This document shows positions 1-8,951 of a stretch of DNA of 16,151 bases, piece by piece. Both the position numbers and the translations under genes were made by a program. Where the stretch lies: positions 1-16,151 of the forward strand of contig JAOZTV010000030.1 of NCBI GenBank assembly GCA_029939015.1. Direction: 5' to 3'. A model generated the notes under the pieces. The model saw nothing but the letters and a program-made list of their open reading frames with translations, searched no databases and was not told where the DNA came from. The stretch is from Candidatus Aminicenantota bacterium. GTDB lineage: Bacteria; Acidobacteriota; Aminicenantia; UBA2199. Within the stretch, counting starts at the first letter, position 1. The number at the start of each line of letters is the position of its first letter.

Positions 1-1
1 C

Positions 2-3000
2 ACAACCCTACTTTTAAATAAAGATAAAAGCAAACATATTTTAAATATTAATTCCACAAATCTCTCAGGAGAATTTATTAAAGCCAAGGGAAGTATAAAA
101 ATATTCAAAACGCCAAAACAAAATAAAATACTCAGGACGAAGCTATGGTTAAATCCTGATAGATATATACTAAAAGAAAATGAATATAATAAATATTTTC
201 CTAATGATATTTATGATAATACAAAAAATAAATTTAAAAAAGGAAAATTAATTTTTTCAGATTATTTTGATACTGAAAAAAACAAAACTTTCATTTTAAA
301 GAATACTATAAATTGGAAAACAGGTAAATACTACATTGAATTAGAGTCTAAAGATAAATATGGAAATATAATAAAGGATATAAAAAATATTACTCTATAT
401 TCATCTCAAAACAAAAAACCTCCATATAAAACACTTGACTGGTTTGTGAATAGCAAAAACAATGTAGAACCGGGAGATAATGCAAAAATTATTATTGGTT
501 CATCTGATAAGAATGTAAGGATATTATTTGAAACAGAATATAGAGGTAAAATAATTAACAGAAAATTCATTTACCTTAATAATGAACAAAAACTAATAAA
601 AATTCCTATCAAAGAAAAACATCGTGGCAATCTTAACCTGAATTTTTCCTTCATAAAACGAAATAGATTATTCTCACATACATCAACAATTTATGTACCA
701 TGGACAAACAAGAAGCTTGATATCAGTTTTGAAACATTCAGAGATAAATTACTTCCAGGGCAAAAGGAAGAGTGGAGATTAAGAATAAAGGGTAAAAATG
801 GAGATTTTTTTGCTTCGGAAATGCTTGCCACTCTCTATGATAGTTCACTTGATAGTTTTAAAAATCATAATTGGAGTTTTAATGTTTTTCCATCTCATTA
901 TTTCAGAAATTTATGGAGAAATAGCAATGATTTCAGCATTATAAGAACTAAATATGCAGGAATATCAAGAGCATCGTCATTTAAGTACCCAAGAAGATAT
1001 GACAAAATAAACTGGTTTGGCTTTTATCTTCAAGGTTTTAATTATAGAACAAAATCAAAAATGATGTTTAGTAGAAAATTAAAAAAAAATGAAATGCCTA
1101 TGGCCGCACCAAATATAACACTTGGTACTAGTGATGATGGAGTAGTTGCTGGCAATGTATTAAACGAAGCTGAAGAAGGTGGTGCTTCAAAGGATAAATT
1201 TACAAATGGAGGATCAAATATTAAAAAACCAAAACTATCAAATGTTAAAGCAAGGACAAACCTAAATGAAACGGCTTTCTTCTATCCACATCTTAAAACA
1301 GATAGTAAGGGAGAAGTTATAATTTCGTTTACAATTCCTGAAGCATTAACAAAATGGAAGATGTTAGGATTTGCACATACTAAAAACTTGAAATTTGGTC
1401 TAATTAGAAATGAACTAAAAACACAGAAGCAACTAATGGTAATACCTAATGCCCCAAGATTTTTTAGAGAAAAAGACAAAATAGTTTTTACATCAAAGGT
1501 TACTAACCTTACTAAGGATAACCTTTCAGGTCAGGCACAATTACTCCTATTTGATTCTCTGACTATGAAATCTGTTGACAGTAAATTTAATAATATTAAT
1601 ATGATAAAAGAATTCTTAGTTAAAAAAGGTGAAAGTAGCCTCTTAAAATGGAATATACAAATCCCTGAAGACCTTGATACTGTTACATGGAGAGTCGTAG
1701 CTACCGCAGACAGTCATTCAGATGGAGAAGAAAACCTTCTACCTATCCTTAAAAACAGAATGCTAGTAACAGAATCTCTGCCACTTCCCCTAAAACCTGA
1801 GGAAACAAAAACTTTTAAATTTAAAAAACTTATAAATTCAAAGAGTTCAAAGAGCTTAAAGCATCATAAACTTACACTTGAATTTACATCAAACCCTGTA
1901 TGGTATGCAGTGCAATCACTCCCCTATCTAATGGAATATACTTATGAATGCCTTGAACAAACTTTTTCAAAATTTTATGCCAATACACTTGCTGGTCATA
2001 TAGTTGATAGTCTTCCTGAGATAAAAAGGGTATTTGATGTATGGAAAAAAACCAAAAGTTCAAATGAACTTATTTCAAAACTTGAAAAAAACCAGGAATT
2101 AAAATCTCTATTACTTGAAGAAACACCATGGGTAAGAGAAGCAAAGAATGAAACAGAGAGTAAAAAAAGAATAGCCCTGCTCTTTGACTTTAATAGAATG
2201 AAAAATGAACTAAATAGTGCATTAAGAAAGCTTGAAGAAGGACAAATGTCATCAGGTGCGTGGCCATGGTTTAAGGGAATGAGAGAGAACAGATATATAA
2301 CACAGCATATAATAAGTGGTCTTGCACATATGAAAGCACTCAAAGTATTGAACGGAAATACAAAGCAAAGAGTAAATAAAATTGTGAAAAAAGCATTGAG
2401 ATGGCTTGATCTTAAAATAAGAGAAGATTACAACTGGCTTATTGAACACGATAAAGACCTTAGCCTAAATCACCTTGGACATATTCAAATTCAATATCTT
2501 TATGCCAGATCTTATTATAAAGATTTTAAAATTGACGATAGTGATAAAGAAGCATTTGAATATTATAAAAAACAAAGCATAAAATACTGGCTTGATTATA
2601 ATAAATATATGCAGGGAATGATATCTCTCTATTTGAACAGATATAATCATAAAATAATCGCCAAAGATATACTAAAATCCATTAAAGAACACGCTATTTA
2701 TTCAGATGAGATGGGTATGTATTGGAAAGAATCTTATGGATATAACTGGTATAGAGCCCCAGTCGAAAGACATGCCTTACTCATAGAAGCTTTTTCAGAG
2801 GTATTAAATGATAAAAACTCAGTTACAGGTTTAAAAACATGGTTATTAAAAAGCAAACAAACTCAAAACTGGAAAACAACAAAGGCAACTGCCGATGCTT
2901 GTTTTGCCCTTTTATTAAATGAGGACAACTGGTTAAAAGAGAATAAACAACCTGATATCAGTATTGGAGGCATTAAAATTGAACCAGAAAAACTGGATAA

Positions 3001-3592
3001 TGTTAATATTGAAGCAGGAACTGGATATTTTAAGACATTTTGGAATAAGGAAGAAATAAAACCTGAAATGGGAAATATCACAATTAAAAATAATAATAAA
3101 ATAACAGCCTGGGGAGCTCTCTACTGGCAGTATTTTGAAGACTTAGATAAAATAACACCTGCCAAAACTCCACTTTCTTTAAAAAAAGAACTATTTATTG
3201 AGAAAAACTCTAAATCAGGCCCAATTCTTAGTCCAATATCTAAAAATAAATTAGTCATTGGTGATAGAATAAAGGTAAGAATAGAATTAAGAGTTGACAG
3301 GGATATGGAATATATACATATGAAAGACATGAGAGCAAGTGGGTTTGAACCTGAAAATGTAATCTCAAAATTCAAATGGCAGGATGGATTAGGATATTAT
3401 GAAAGTACAAAAGATGCCTCCACAAATTTTTTCATAGACTATCTTAGAAAAGGCACTTATGTTTTTGAATATCCTTTAAGAGTAACTCATACAGGAGATT
3501 TTTCTAATGGAATAACCTCCATACAATGTATGTATGCACCAGAGTTTTCATCACATTCAAAAGGAATAAGAGTGAAAATCATAAATCACTAA
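2..3592 (+). CDS. alpha-2-macroglobulin family protein, 5'-truncated by the window edge
   Basis: The frame is open from the first bases of the window to the TAA at 3590-3592, giving 1196 visible residues. A GTG at 446 is only an internal valine, because coherent macroglobulin-like beta-domain sequence runs through it, so the true start lies upstream. Visible parts are MG-type beta domains (nt 2 to about 1100), a low-complexity Gly/Asn/Lys linker (about 1100-1250), the A2M core domain with an ETAFFYPHL motif (about 1250-1540), the thioester helical domain (about 1850-3130) and a C-terminal receptor-binding-like beta domain. The thioester motif CLEQ is intact at nt 1949-1960, as in E. coli YfhM. 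Such proteins are thought to trap foreign proteases at the periplasmic face of diderm envelopes. The C-terminal part resembles the very large Bacteroidota-type members. The usual partner pbpC is not on the visible side. No signal peptide or lipobox can be judged. Confidence 0.93.
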   Translation, partial: TTLLLNKDKSKHILNINSTNLSGEFIKAKGSIKIFKTPKQNKILRTKLWLNPDRYILKENEYNKYFPNDIYDNTKNKFKKGKLIFSDYFDTEKNKTFILKNTINWKTGKYYIELESKDKYGNIIKDIKNITLYSSQNKKPPYKTLDWFVNSKNNVEPGDNAKIIIGSSDKNVRILFETEYRGKIINRKFIYLNNEQKLIKIPIKEKHRGNLNLNFSFIKRNRLFSHTSTIYVPWTNKKLDISFETFRDKLLPGQKEEWRLRIKGKNGDFFASEMLATLYDSSLDSFKNHNWSFNVFPSHYFRNLWRNSNDFSIIRTKYAGISRASSFKYPRRYDKINWFGFYLQGFNYRTKSKMMFSRKLKKNEMPMAAPNITLGTSDDGVVAGNVLNEAEEGGASKDKFTNGGSNIKKPKLSNVKARTNLNETAFFYPHLKTDSKGEVIISFTIPEALTKWKMLGFAHTKNLKFGLIRNELKTQKQLMVIPNAPRFFREKDKIVFTSKVTNLTKDNLSGQAQLLLFDSLTMKSVDSKFNNINMIKEFLVKKGESSLLKWNIQIPEDLDTVTWRVVATADSHSDGEENLLPILKNRMLVTESLPLPLKPEETKTFKFKKLINSKSSKSLKHHKLTLEFTSNPVWYAVQSLPYLMEYTYECLEQTFSKFYANTLAGHIVDSLPEIKRVFDVWKKTKSSNELISKLEKNQELKSLLLEETPWVREAKNETESKKRIALLFDFNRMKNELNSALRKLEEGQMSSGAWPWFKGMRENRYITQHIISGLAHMKALKVLNGNTKQRVNKIVKKALRWLDLKIREDYNWLIEHDKDLSLNHLGHIQIQYLYARSYYKDFKIDDSDKEAFEYYKKQSIKYWLDYNKYMQGMISLYLNRYNHKIIAKDILKSIKEHAIYSDEMGMYWKESYGYNWYRAPVERHALLIEAFSEVLNDKNSVTGLKTWLLKSKQTQNWKTTKATADACFALLLNEDNWLKENKQPDISIGGIKIEPEKLDNVNIEAGTGYFKTFWNKEEIKPEMGNITIKNNNKITAWGALYWQYFEDLDKITPAKTPLSLKKELFIEKNSKSGPILSPISKNKLVIGDRIKVRIELRVDRDMEYIHMKDMRASGFEPENVISKFKWQDGLGYYESTKDASTNFFIDYLRKGTYVFEYPLRVTHTGDFSNGITSIQCMYAPEFSSHSKGIRVKIINH

Positions 3593-3613
3593 GAGATAAT
3601 CTGTCAAATCTTG

Positions 3614-5671
3614 CTAATCTATAACAACACAATTTTTGCCTGCTTTTTTTCCCTTATATAATGCTTTATCTGCATTTTTTATACATTGATGAAGATCCAT
3701 TTTCTCAATATACTCACCTACTCCAAAAGTAAGGCTGATATTTAAATCATTGTTTTGATAAGTAAATGTTTCATTTTCTATAATTTTACGTATTTTTTCT
3801 GCAAGAACCTTTCCACCTATAATATCAGTTTCTGGCATAAATATTAAAAATTCTTCTCCACCCCATCTACTTACTGTGTCCTGTTTTCTAACACTATTTT
3901 TTAATATTTTTGATAAAGATACTAAAATTTCATCTCCAGCATCATGACCATAAGTGTCATTAATAAGTTTAAAATCATCAATATCACCAATGATAATTGC
4001 AAAAGATCTCTTATAGCGTTTCGTACGTTCCAGTTCGTATGATATTTTTTTTAAAACATCTCTACGGTTTGAAAGTTTGGTAAGGGGATCTGTTGAGGCT
4101 ACTAACTCTAAACTCTTATATGCTGATTCTAATTCAGTATTCTTTGATTGGATAAGTTTATTTGAAGTATTCTTCAGTCGATACTGCCTGAATAAAAGTA
4201 TAATTATAAATAACACAATTATAAAACTTATAAAAAAAATATTTTTTTGTAGATCTTTTTTATTTAATTCATAATCTTTTAGTGTATGATTATATTTCAA
4301 ATTTTTAATTTCATTTTCTTTTTTTTCTGTTTCATATCTGGTTCTCATCTCAAAAAGTTTTTTGGAACTTTTTTTGCTTAAAAGTTCATTATTTATCTTT
4401 TTGGTTTTATTATAATATTCAATAGACTTTATATAATTGTGCTTTGCTGTAAATACATAAGAGTATTCTTCATAAATATTTTTGACAAGTTCTTTAGAAT
4501 CAATTGTTTTAACCTCATTTTCAGCTCTTTGAAGAAATTTTAATGCTTGTTTAAAATTATTCTGAATTTTTTTTACTTGTGCAAGGGATATATATGAAAG
4601 TACAACACCTGTTTTATCTTCAATTTGGGAACTTAATTTCAGAGATTCGACTATATACTTTTTTGCTTCTATAAGTTGCATTTTTTCAATATAAATTGAT
4701 CCAATATTAAATAAATCTATTGCTATTCCAAGTTTATTATCTCTTGCTCTTTCAATCTTTAATGCTTCAGAATAATATTTAAGAGATTTATCAAAACTAC
4801 CCATATCCTGATAAATTGTACCAATATTATTTAATAATAATGATTCAAGGCTTTTATAACCACTACCTTTAATGATTTCTTTAGCCTTTAAATAAAGTTC
4901 AAGCCCTTTTTTACTATTACCAATGTCACTTTGCAAAACGCCCATATTATTTAGAAGAGAGGCATATCTTTCTATATAATTACTTTTTTCATAATATTTC
5001 AATGATTTATAAAAGAATTCAAGTGCTAATGAGTAATCACTCATAGAATTATGAACTGAACCAATCATTCTATTTGCAAGTGCTTCATATTTTTCGTTTT
5101 TCAGTGAAGTAAAAATTGAAAGTGAATTCAAATAATATTTTTTTGCTTTATTATATTCACTTTTATTAATATAGATACTTCCAATATATAAATTTAACTT
5201 TCCAATTAATAAAAAATTATCAGATTCACCAATTAATTCTAATCCCATATTAAACTTTTTAAGTGCCAGTTTATTTTTATTTAAAGCAATTAAATTTCTG
5301 CCATATATCATTAACGAGATGGCTTGTTTAGACATATTCTCAATTTTCTTTGAAAGTAAAATTGATTCTTCGATATATTCAATACTTTCATTGTATTTTT
5401 CTTTATAAAATAAAAACAAAGCGATACTATTATATATATCAATTTTTAAGTCAGGTTCATTGGTATTAATAAGTGAATTTTTAATCTGTTCAAAATACAC
5501 TTCAGCTTCATTTAAATTAATTTCAATATATTCTTCTAAAAGTTTTATTAGAATAACTGTCTTTTTATTACCATTTGTTTCTGACAGTTTTTTTTCCAAT
5601 ATTTCAATACTTTCACTAAAAACAGGTAAGAGCATTATTGAAAATAACAAAATAATAGATATTTTTTTCAT
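3614..5671 (-). CDS. TPR-repeat transmembrane diguanylate cyclase (GGDEF)
   Basis: The 685-residue protein starts at the ATG at 5669-5671, which gives a clean signal peptide (MKKISIILL...). An in-frame TTG at 5710 is less likely because the DNA between the two starts forms a promoter. Residues about 60-440 form a string of TPR repeats of about 40-residue period. A helical linker, one transmembrane segment (about 476-499) and a C-terminal GGDEF domain follow. The active-site motif is GGEEF (residues 604-608). An RKQD inhibitory site (595-598) sits five residues upstream, so the domain should make cyclic di-GMP from GTP and be feedback-inhibited by it. The topology puts the TPR sensor in the periplasm and the cyclase in the cytoplasm. 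The gene converges on the macroglobulin gene with 21 bp between stops. The ligand of the TPR region is unknown. Confidence 0.93.
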   Translation of the reverse strand: MKKISIILLFSIMLLPVFSESIEILEKKLSETNGNKKTVILIKLLEEYIEINLNEAEVYFEQIKNSLINTNEPDLKIDIYNSIALFLFYKEKYNESIEYIEESILLSKKIENMSKQAISLMIYGRNLIALNKNKLALKKFNMGLELIGESDNFLLIGKLNLYIGSIYINKSEYNKAKKYYLNSLSIFTSLKNEKYEALANRMIGSVHNSMSDYSLALEFFYKSLKYYEKSNYIERYASLLNNMGVLQSDIGNSKKGLELYLKAKEIIKGSGYKSLESLLLNNIGTIYQDMGSFDKSLKYYSEALKIERARDNKLGIAIDLFNIGSIYIEKMQLIEAKKYIVESLKLSSQIEDKTGVVLSYISLAQVKKIQNNFKQALKFLQRAENEVKTIDSKELVKNIYEEYSYVFTAKHNYIKSIEYYNKTKKINNELLSKKSSKKLFEMRTRYETEKKENEIKNLKYNHTLKDYELNKKDLQKNIFFISFIIVLFIIILLFRQYRLKNTSNKLIQSKNTELESAYKSLELVASTDPLTKLSNRRDVLKKISYELERTKRYKRSFAIIIGDIDDFKLINDTYGHDAGDEILVSLSKILKNSVRKQDTVSRWGGEEFLIFMPETDIIGGKVLAEKIRKIIENETFTYQNNDLNISLTFGVGEYIEKMDLHQCIKNADKALYKGKKAGKNCVVID

Positions 5672-5677
5672 TTTCAG

Positions 5678-5706
5678 ATAGTATGATATGTTTATATTAT
5701 TGTCAA
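5678..5706 (-). promoter_or_regulatory. sigma70-type promoter for the diguanylate cyclase gene
   Basis: On the minus strand, TTGACA (5706-5701, consensus -35) is followed by a 17-nt spacer and TACTAT (5683-5678, four of six -10 positions). Initiation about 7 nt downstream would fall at the ATG at 5671, so the mRNA could be leaderless or nearly so. No Shine-Dalgarno sequence precedes that ATG, which agrees with this. Confidence 0.6.
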
Positions 5707-5722
5707 GCAAAATTACTCTTTT

Positions 5723-5917
5723 TCAAGCGACTATATTTACATTACTTCCAAGATGAGGAGAAACTTCTGAAAGCATATTAACTAATTGTTCGGCAATTAA
5801 TGATTGGACTTCAATTGAACTTTTTAATGAGGACATTTCGACATTTTGATATCTCTCAGCTAGTTTATCATAACTAACATGCTTTGCAAAACTGGCAATC
5901 TCTGCAACATTATTCAC
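5723..5917 (-). CDS. YjfB-like putative motility protein (64 aa)
   Basis: The short protein has an amphipathic helical N-terminal half (VAEIASFAKHVS) and a second helix. It ends in PHLGSNVNIVA. This layout resembles the Pfam family of small putative motility proteins named after B. subtilis YjfB, whose members end in a similar P-x-x-G-x-x-(I/V)-D/N-(I/V) pattern. The molecular role of that family is not established; the link to motility comes from its flagellar sigma-factor regulation in Bacillus. I chose the GTG at 5915-5917 because no in-frame ATG lies nearby. There is no clear Shine-Dalgarno sequence. The gene stands alone between the cyclase promoter and the divergent SPFH operon. No sigma28-type promoter was found upstream. 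The family assignment is from memory of the motif and is moderately sure. Confidence 0.6.
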   Translation of the reverse strand: MNNVAEIASFAKHVSYDKLAERYQNVEMSSLKSSIEVQSLIAEQLVNMLSEVSPHLGSNVNIVA

Positions 5918-5952
5918 AATAGTATTTCGTCATAATTAAAATAAACTTTAAT

Positions 5953-5981
5953 TTGCAATTTTTATTCTCTTATTCTATAAT
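5953..5981 (+). promoter_or_regulatory. strong sigma70-type promoter of the SPFH operon
   Basis: TTGCAA (5953-5958, four of six -35 positions) and a perfect TATAAT (5976-5981) are separated by 17 nt, 27 nt upstream of the start codon. A strong Shine-Dalgarno sequence, AGGAGGG, follows at about 5998-6004. TTGCAA reads the same on both strands, so it could also serve as the -35 of a weaker divergent promoter for the YjfB-like gene, with AATTAT at 5937-5932 after a 15-nt spacer. That second role is speculative. Confidence 0.7.
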
Positions 5982-6008
5982 ACAATATTAAATAAACAGG
6001 AGGGAAAT

Positions 6009-7163
6009 ATGGGTTTTTTTGACAAACTAAAGGCTGAATTTATTGACATTATTGAATGGCTTGATGATTCTAATGATACAATGTTACACAGGTTTGAACG
6101 ATATGGAAATGAAATAAAGAATGGCGCACAATTAATAGTAAGAGAGTCCCAGGTTGCAGTATTTGTCTTTGAAGGACAAATTGGCGATGTATTTAAACCT
6201 GGAAGATATCAATTAACAACTAATAATATCCCACTACTTACAACTTTAAAAGGTTGGAAATATGGATTTAACAGTCCATTTAAATGTGAAGTTTATTTTG
6301 CAAGTATGCGTAATTTTACAGATAAAAAATGGGGAACTAAAAACCCTATTATGATGAGAGACCCTGAATTTGGTCCTATCAGATTAAGGGCATTTGGTAA
6401 TTATGCAATGAAAGTTGACGACCCTGTTACTTTAATTAAACAGATTGCAGGTACAGACGGTGCATTTACTACTGATGAAGTTACTGAACAATTAAAAAAC
6501 GTTATACTAACTAGGTTTTCAGATGCTCTTGCTGAAAGTAAAATACCTGCTATAGATATGGCAACTCAATATAATGAACTTTCACAACTTATTGAAGATA
6601 AAATTCAGGAAGAATTTGCAGAATATGGACTAAAACTAACAAAATTTCTTGTTGAAAACATATCATTTCCACCAGAGGTTGAAGAGGCAATTGATAAAAG
6701 AAGTTCAATGGGTGTTATTGGCAATCTCAATAATTATATGCAGTATCAGGCAGCCAACTCATTGGAAAAAGCAGCAGATAACCCAAGTGGTTCTGCCAGT
6801 GCAGGTGTTGGAATGGGTATGGGATTTGCTATGGCAAATCAAATGGGCGGTATGTTTATGCAAAACCAGGGACAAAATCAAGTTGCACAGCAACAAGTTC
6901 CACAGCAACATGCACCTCAACAAAATACACCTCCGGCAGCTCCCCCACCAATTCCGGGTTCTGTACCTTATTATGTTGCAGTAATGGGAAAACAGGAAGG
7001 TCCGTATCACCAAAGTATATTAAAAAACATGATTATGCAGGGTAAATTCACAAAAGACACTTTAGTATGGAAGAATGGAATGGCAAAATGGAAGAAAGCT
7101 GTTGACGTACCTGACCTATCTTCATTATTGGGACAAATACCTCCTCCAGTTCCTCAACTTTAG
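6009..7163 (+). CDS. SPFH/band-7 protein with C-terminal GYF_2 domain (YdjI-like)
   Basis: The 384-residue protein is an SPFH-superfamily member of the type annotated as virion core protein homolog or YdjI. The SPFH domain covers about residues 20-240 and starts after a hydrophilic N-terminus with no membrane segment. A Gly/Met-rich stretch (about 255-280), a Gln/Pro-rich linker (about 283-316) and a GYF_2 domain (about 321-372) with the GPY and LVWKNGM signatures follow. In B. subtilis, YdjI works with the PspA-family protein YdjF and is brought to the membrane with the help of YdjG and YdjH. That knowledge, plus the adjacent zinc-ribbon membrane protein, suggests an envelope-stress or membrane-microdomain role. 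No PspA gene is visible. This is the first gene of the operon, and the next gene starts 12 nt after its stop. Confidence 0.9.
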   Translation: MGFFDKLKAEFIDIIEWLDDSNDTMLHRFERYGNEIKNGAQLIVRESQVAVFVFEGQIGDVFKPGRYQLTTNNIPLLTTLKGWKYGFNSPFKCEVYFASMRNFTDKKWGTKNPIMMRDPEFGPIRLRAFGNYAMKVDDPVTLIKQIAGTDGAFTTDEVTEQLKNVILTRFSDALAESKIPAIDMATQYNELSQLIEDKIQEEFAEYGLKLTKFLVENISFPPEVEEAIDKRSSMGVIGNLNNYMQYQAANSLEKAADNPSGSASAGVGMGMGFAMANQMGGMFMQNQGQNQVAQQQVPQQHAPQQNTPPAAPPPIPGSVPYYVAVMGKQEGPYHQSILKNMIMQGKFTKDTLVWKNGMAKWKKAVDVPDLSSLLGQIPPPVPQL

Positions 7164-7175
7164 GATAAAGCACAA

Positions 7176-8282
7176 ATGGAATTTGATCAAAAAATTGAAG
7201 AAACAGAACAGGAAAAACTTGCTTGTAATGACTGTGGTGCAATACTCTCTTTTAAACCCGGGACAAAACATCTCAAATGTGAGTATTGTGGTGCTGAAAA
7301 CGAAATAGAGAGTTCAGAAGAAGTAATAGAAGAGATTGATTATGATAAATTCATTTCAAATCAATTAGAAAGTGAAGAAAAGATTGAGGTTGTATCAGTA
7401 AAATGTACAACCTGTGGTGCTCAAGTTTCCTTTCCTCCAAATATTACATCGGACGAATGTCCTTATTGTGCTTCAAATATTATTGTAAAAGACGGAAGTT
7501 CAAGTTTATTACTTAAACCAAAATCTCTGGTTCCATTTGTAATTGATAAGAAAAAAGCTAATACACTTTTTAAAACATGGATAGGCAAATTATGGTTTGC
7601 ACCTTCAAAATTAAAGGAAAGAACGGCAAAGGGTAAAATTAACGGTGTATATATCCCATATTGGACTTACGATTCAAACACATTTACAAATTATACTGGT
7701 CAGAGAGGTACTTATTATTACGTTTCTGAATCCTATACTACAACTGAGAATGGAGAATCTGTAACTAAAACAAGACAGGTCAGAAGAACAAGATGGTCTC
7801 ATGTAAGTGGAAATATCAATCATTTTTTTGATGATATTCTTGTTAATGCCAGCACGTCACTTCCTAAAAAAATAGCCAATAAACTTGACCCATGGAATCT
7901 TTCATCTCTTGTTCCTTTCAATGAAAAATACCTCGGCGGTTTTAAAAGTGAATCTTATCAGATTAAATTAAAGGATGGGTTTACAACTGCAAAAAGCATT
8001 ATGGATTCAGAAATTAATAGTCTTATAAGAAGACAAATTGGTGGAGACGAACAGCGCGTAAGTACTGCAAGTACAATTCATAGTGATATAAAATTCAAGC
8101 ATATTCTACTACCAATTTGGATAAGTTCATATAAATTTGGTGATAAAATATATAGATTTTTAATAAACGGTCAGACAGGAGAAGTACAAGGTGAAAGACC
8201 TTTCAGTTATATGAAGATAGCTTCATTAATCCTCTCCATAATAGCTATAATTGCTATAATTTATTTTATTGCTAATTCCTGA
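7176..8282 (+). CDS. double zinc-ribbon tail-anchored membrane protein (YdjG-like)
   Basis: The 368-residue protein begins with two zinc ribbons, C17/C20...C35/C38 and C77/C80...C95/C98, joined by an acidic linker. A conserved-looking central region with an IPYWTYD motif and many Tyr and Trp residues follows. The protein ends in one hydrophobic segment (about 344-366) just before the C-terminus, so most of it should lie in the cytoplasm. This architecture matches the zinc-ribbon membrane proteins found next to SPFH proteins, such as B. subtilis YdjG, a membrane anchor for its partners. The ATG at 7176 is preceded by AGGA at suitable spacing. Only 12 nt separate it from the SPFH gene and 3 nt from the next start, so it is co-transcribed with both. 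The Zn ligands are seen; the anchoring role is inferred. Confidence 0.85.
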   Translation: MEFDQKIEETEQEKLACNDCGAILSFKPGTKHLKCEYCGAENEIESSEEVIEEIDYDKFISNQLESEEKIEVVSVKCTTCGAQVSFPPNITSDECPYCASNIIVKDGSSSLLLKPKSLVPFVIDKKKANTLFKTWIGKLWFAPSKLKERTAKGKINGVYIPYWTYDSNTFTNYTGQRGTYYYVSESYTTTENGESVTKTRQVRRTRWSHVSGNINHFFDDILVNASTSLPKKIANKLDPWNLSSLVPFNEKYLGGFKSESYQIKLKDGFTTAKSIMDSEINSLIRRQIGGDEQRVSTASTIHSDIKFKHILLPIWISSYKFGDKIYRFLINGQTGEVQGERPFSYMKIASLILSIIAIIAIIYFIANS

Positions 8283-8285
8283 CTT

Positions 8286-8951
8286 GTGAAAGAAGCTTAC
8301 TATACGAAAGAAACAATTTTATCTCAGGGGAAAGTTTTTAAGAATGAAATAATAAAATTTCATAAAAACAAAAGTTGGAAACTAGAACCGGAAAAAACTG
8401 CTCTTTTAATACTTGATATGCAGGGTTTTTTTTTGGATAAAAACTCTCATGCCTACGTACCATCAGCAAAATCTATAATTCCTAAAATTAAAGATTTAAG
8501 TTCTTCATTATTAAATTCTGGTTCAAATATTATTTTCACAAAACATATAAATACTATAGAAAACTCACAAAATATGAGAACTTGGTGGAGAGATATTTTA
8601 ACTAAATCAAATAAACTTTCTGAAATCAATAAGGATGTTTTAATAGAAAACTCCCCTATTATAATTAAATCTCAATATGATGCATTTTATAATACAGATC
8701 TTGAAAAAACATTACTTAATAAAGGAATTTCTCAAATAATAATATCAGGTGTTATGACCCATCTATGTTGTGAAACAACCGCACGTTCTGCCTTTATTAG
8801 GGGTTTTGATGTATTTTTTGGTATTGATTTAACTGCAACATATAACAGAAATTTTCATTTATCAAGTCTAATAAATCTTTCACATGGATTTGCTACACCT
8901 GTACTATGCGATGATATAATTTCAAATTTAAAAATGCATTCACATAATTAA
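8286..8951 (+). CDS. isochorismatase-fold cysteine hydrolase
   Basis: The 221-residue protein has the classical cysteine hydrolase triad: Asp44 in LLILDMQ, Lys128 in IIKSQYDAF and Cys161 in GVMTHLCCETTARSAF. The superfamily covers nicotinamidases, N-carbamoylsarcosine amidases and isochorismatases. Several genuine isochorismatases lack the cysteine, so its presence favours an amidase or other nucleophilic hydrolase. The length is normal. The start is a GTG at 8286, 3 nt after the preceding stop, with no evident Shine-Dalgarno sequence, so translation may be coupled. The following gene starts on the base after its TAA. The substrate is unknown; the context of a flavoprotein and two radical SAM enzymes suggests a small-molecule pathway rather than NAD salvage. 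Confidence 0.9.
   Translation: MKEAYYTKETILSQGKVFKNEIIKFHKNKSWKLEPEKTALLILDMQGFFLDKNSHAYVPSAKSIIPKIKDLSSSLLNSGSNIIFTKHINTIENSQNMRTWWRDILTKSNKLSEINKDVLIENSPIIIKSQYDAFYNTDLEKTLLNKGISQIIISGVMTHLCCETTARSAFIRGFDVFFGIDLTATYNRNFHLSSLINLSHGFATPVLCDDIISNLKMHSHN

Noticed and set aside
446..448. GTG at 446 as the start of the macroglobulin gene.
   Set aside because: The same frame is open back to base 2 and encodes macroglobulin-like beta-domain sequence; no ribosome site precedes the GTG.
6759..7013. Open frames opposite or offset to the SPFH, zinc-ribbon, macroglobulin and cyclase genes.
   Set aside because: They lie wholly inside well-supported genes, have low-complexity composition and no ribosome sites or recognisable motifs.
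8286..8951. Naming the hydrolase a true isochorismatase of siderophore or menaquinone metabolism.
   Set aside because: It has the catalytic cysteine that several genuine isochorismatases lack, and no chorismate-pathway genes are nearby.
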